This document shows positions 20,199 to 22,262 of a stretch of 22,262 nt of DNA, piece by piece. The notes beneath the pieces are model-generated. The model saw only the letters and a program-made list of their open reading frames with translations, had not been told where the DNA came from and made no database searches. The stretch is from a virus. Numbering within the stretch: position 1 is the stretch's first letter; every line of letters starts with the position of its first letter. The stretch lies in IMG/VR virus record IMGVR_UViG_3300020122_000134, positions 1 through 22,262 of that record. One strand, written 5' to 3'. The translations under genes and the position numbers were made by a program.

Positions 20199-20729
20199 AT
20201 GGCTAAACGACTCGTTGAACCGCCTACGCAAGTCCCCTCTCCGCACTCGCCATACCGTCTAAAAAAGAATGAAAACCGGAACCTTGTCCGAAAGACAAGC
20301 TACCGTGCAGCATCCTCGAAGTATGATCCCAAGTATTGTGACATGCTCATCGCGCACTGTGCTGCGGGATTTTCCTACAGCACGTTCGCGCCGAAGATCG
20401 GCGTGCAGCGGCAGACGACCACGGAATGGTGCGACCAATTCCCAGAGTTCAATGAAGCACGGATGCGTGCCGAAGCGCAGCTGGACTTGTGGCATGAAGA
20501 AGAAGCCATGGCCCACGCGAAAGGCGAGCGTGATCCGCGGACACTGACCGGTTTCATCTGGCGTTCGAAGAACGTGGGCAAATGGCGTGACCAGCCAATC
20601 GACCCTGCAACGCAAGCAATCCTTCCTCCCGGACAAGCAAGCACCAACGTTCTGCTGATCGACTCCAAAGCTGCTGAGATCATTTCTCAGTACATCCGCG
20701 AGCGCGGAGCTAAGGAGGTGGTCAATTGA
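20199..20729 (+). CDS. terS: Terminase small subunit, 176 aa
   Basis: The small terminase subunit recognises the packaging site on phage DNA and recruits the large subunit. A helix-turn-helix-like N-terminal part (about 35-90) contains DMLIAHCAAGFSYSTFAPKI and EFNEARMRAEAQLDLW; a family-typical FIWRSKNVGKWRDQP follows at about 118-132, and a C-terminal helix (IISQYIRERGAKEV) is suited to binding TerL. Length fits. Only a weak ribosome-binding site precedes ATG 20199. The stop overlaps terL's TTG start. Confidence 0.8.
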   Translation: MAKRLVEPPTQVPSPHSPYRLKKNENRNLVRKTSYRAASSKYDPKYCDMLIAHCAAGFSYSTFAPKIGVQRQTTTEWCDQFPEFNEARMRAEAQLDLWHEEEAMAHAKGERDPRTLTGFIWRSKNVGKWRDQPIDPATQAILPPGQASTNVLLIDSKAAEIISQYIRERGAKEVVN

Positions 20730-22261
20730 GCACGCTCACTCAAGAGCAGATCAATGCTATTGAGGATTGGGCACGTAAGAATCCAGAACTATGGAAACGC
20801 GCACGTCGTGACGTGGCACGCCGGTACATGTTGCCGTTCACTTTGGTGACCTACCAGGGATTCGAACAATCATGGCACCACAATCTATGCTGCGACGTAC
20901 TTGACCTGGTGCTAGCTGGCGCGCTCAAGCGCGTGATGGTGTTCGAGCCACCACGGCACTCCAAGACGGAATTGTTCCAGCGTCGCTTTCCGGCATTCAT
21001 CCTTGGGCGACAGCCCAACGCGAAGATCATCGGCACTAGTTACTCCGCTGAGCTTGCATCTGCCAACTGCGTGGACGTTCAACGCATCATTGAGTCGCCA
21101 GAGTATGAACAGCTTTTCCCAGACACTAAGCTTCCAAAACGCGGGCGAGGAAAGCGTGACTCCACAACGTTTGAACTTGCGCGTGGACGCGGGGGCTATC
21201 GTAGCGCGGGTGTTGGTGGCCCGATCACGGGATTTGGTTTCAACTTTGGTCTTATCGACGACCCGCTCAAGAACCGGGAGGAAGCGGAATCGTTGACAGT
21301 AACCGAGAAGCAGTATGCATGGTACACGTCAACGTTCTACACGCGAATGGACAGCGTCAGTGCACCGATCATCCTGTCCATGACGCGCTGGCACCCGAAC
21401 GACCTGGCCGGCAAACTGCTGGCGTTGGCCAAGAGCGACCCGACCGCAGATCAATGGACGGTGATCAGTCTCCCGGCAATCCTGGACCAGGAGCAGCAAC
21501 GCTACGCGGGGGACGATCGGCAGATTGGCGAAGCGCTATGGCCGAAGCGTTTCCCCATTGACCATTTGCTCAAGGTCAAGCAGAACGTAGGTGCGTATGA
21601 CTGGGAAGCGTTGTACCAGCAGCGACCGTATCCGGCAGGTGGGGCGAAGATTCCAGTGACCAAGTTCAAGGTGATCGAGCGCGAACAATGCCCAAAGGAA
21701 TTGCAATGGGCCAACTTCACGGACCTGGCTGTCAGCGCAAAGACAAGCGCGGACTTCACGGTCAATGGCTTCATTGCGTACGATTGGGAAAGCGGGAACG
21801 TGTATCTGCGCGACGTGATACGCGGGCAGTGGGAATGGCCGCAATCGCGCAAGCTGCTTACCCAGCGTTTCATCAATGAGCGTTATCTGGGCTGGCATGG
21901 CCCGGCAGGCGTGGAGAAGGCTGGGCAGCAGCAGGCACTGATCGATGACCTGAATTCTATCCGCGAACTGGTTGCGCTCCCGCTAACATTCGAAGCGTGC
22001 GAGGTGGACAAGGATAAGTTGACCCGTGCGCTGCCCTGGATTGCCAAGGTGGACGCGGGCAAGTTCTACCTGGTGCAAGGACCATGGCTGAATGACTTCA
22101 TTGCCGAGTGCTCGCTCTTCACTGGCGCTGGCGACCTGCACGATGACCAGGTGGATATGGTCAGCGGCGCATACGCGCTGGCAGTGAAAGGCGCGCAAGG
22201 CGTCGGCTCGTTCGAGACAGGCATGTCAATGTATGACCGCCACTTACAGGAGACACGATGA
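20726..22261 (+). CDS. terL: Terminase large subunit, 511 aa
   Basis: The packaging motor and nuclease. Walker A-like FEPPRHSKTE (73-82), Walker B GLIDDP (165-170), coupling motif ILSMTRWHPNDLAG (196-209), then the RNase H-like nuclease with D323 (FTDLAVS), E397 (GVEKAG) and the terminal HDDQVD (462-467). It starts at TTG 20726, overlapping the terS stop (TTGA), and is supported by the perfect Shine-Dalgarno TAAGGAGGTG at 20711-20720. The gene is complete; its stop overlaps an ATG that begins the next gene. Confidence 0.93.
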   Translation: MSTLTQEQINAIEDWARKNPELWKRARRDVARRYMLPFTLVTYQGFEQSWHHNLCCDVLDLVLAGALKRVMVFEPPRHSKTELFQRRFPAFILGRQPNAKIIGTSYSAELASANCVDVQRIIESPEYEQLFPDTKLPKRGRGKRDSTTFELARGRGGYRSAGVGGPITGFGFNFGLIDDPLKNREEAESLTVTEKQYAWYTSTFYTRMDSVSAPIILSMTRWHPNDLAGKLLALAKSDPTADQWTVISLPAILDQEQQRYAGDDRQIGEALWPKRFPIDHLLKVKQNVGAYDWEALYQQRPYPAGGAKIPVTKFKVIEREQCPKELQWANFTDLAVSAKTSADFTVNGFIAYDWESGNVYLRDVIRGQWEWPQSRKLLTQRFINERYLGWHGPAGVEKAGQQQALIDDLNSIRELVALPLTFEACEVDKDKLTRALPWIAKVDAGKFYLVQGPWLNDFIAECSLFTGAGDLHDDQVDMVSGAYALAVKGAQGVGSFETGMSMYDRHLQETR

Positions 22262-22262
22262 A
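22258..22262 (+). CDS. Start of the next gene, cut by the window
   Basis: The ATGA overlap with the terL stop and the CAGGAGA ribosome-binding site (about 22247-22253) indicate that another gene begins at 22258. After terL a portal protein gene would be usual, but only the first codon is visible. Confidence 0.5.

Overview
The window is part of the genome of a tailed double-stranded DNA phage (Caudoviricetes). All recognisable genes lie on the + strand, are tightly packed, and are mostly joined by ATGA, GTGA or TTGA stop/start overlaps. Hallmark genes are an archaeo-eukaryotic-type primase, an SF1 helicase, a family A DNA polymerase, a lysis cluster, and small and large terminase subunits. Strong GGAGG ribosome-binding sites, a moderately high GC content and a probable lipoprotein and Sec-exported endolysin point to a Gram-negative, probably proteobacterial, host. 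That host assignment is inference. No integrase, repressor, tRNA or CRISPR array was seen.

Layout. (1) 1-5118, replication: two conserved phage proteins of unknown role, an AEP primase, an AT-rich Dam-like adenine methyltransferase that looks inserted, and a UvrD-like helicase. (2) 5195-6788: five small genes of unknown function. Several strong hairpins lie here, and the last gene (6237-6788) carries an in-frame internal start behind a perfect Shine-Dalgarno sequence. A strong terminator follows at 6813-6856. (3) 6868-12431, one overlapping gene string: a protein with the helical domain of 5-hydroxymethyl-dU DNA kinases and alpha-glutamyl/putrescinyl-thymine pyrophosphorylases, a TET-associated-type glycosyltransferase, a thymidylate synthase/dUMP hydroxymethylase homologue, a YfbR-like HD nucleotidase, a protein resembling nucleotide-modification-associated domain 1, DNA polymerase and a one-helix membrane peptide. 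(4) 12468-16849, accessory cassette: about fourteen short overlapping genes, many with zinc ribbons, including a Lar-like protein and an Ea22-like protein. (5) 16851-18125, lysis: a lipoprotein-like protein, a holin candidate and an exported lytic transglycosylase-like endolysin. (6) 18122-19967: a VRR-NUC nuclease and small genes. (7) 20005-20150: a gap with a cluster of TATTAG/CTAATA repeats, directly before terS and terL (20199-22261). The first ATG of the next gene lies at the window end.

The most interesting content is region 3. Read together, the genes predict a DNA base-hypermodification pathway. The synthase homologue would make 5-hydroxymethyl-dUMP, the HD enzyme would trim competing deoxynucleotide monophosphates, the polymerase would incorporate the modified base, and the helical-domain protein and glycosyltransferase would decorate it on DNA. 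No separate P-loop 5-hmdU kinase is visible in the window, so the final base could differ from the known phage thymidine hypermodifications. Together with the Dam-like enzyme and the Lar-like protein, this would be a layered defence against host restriction.
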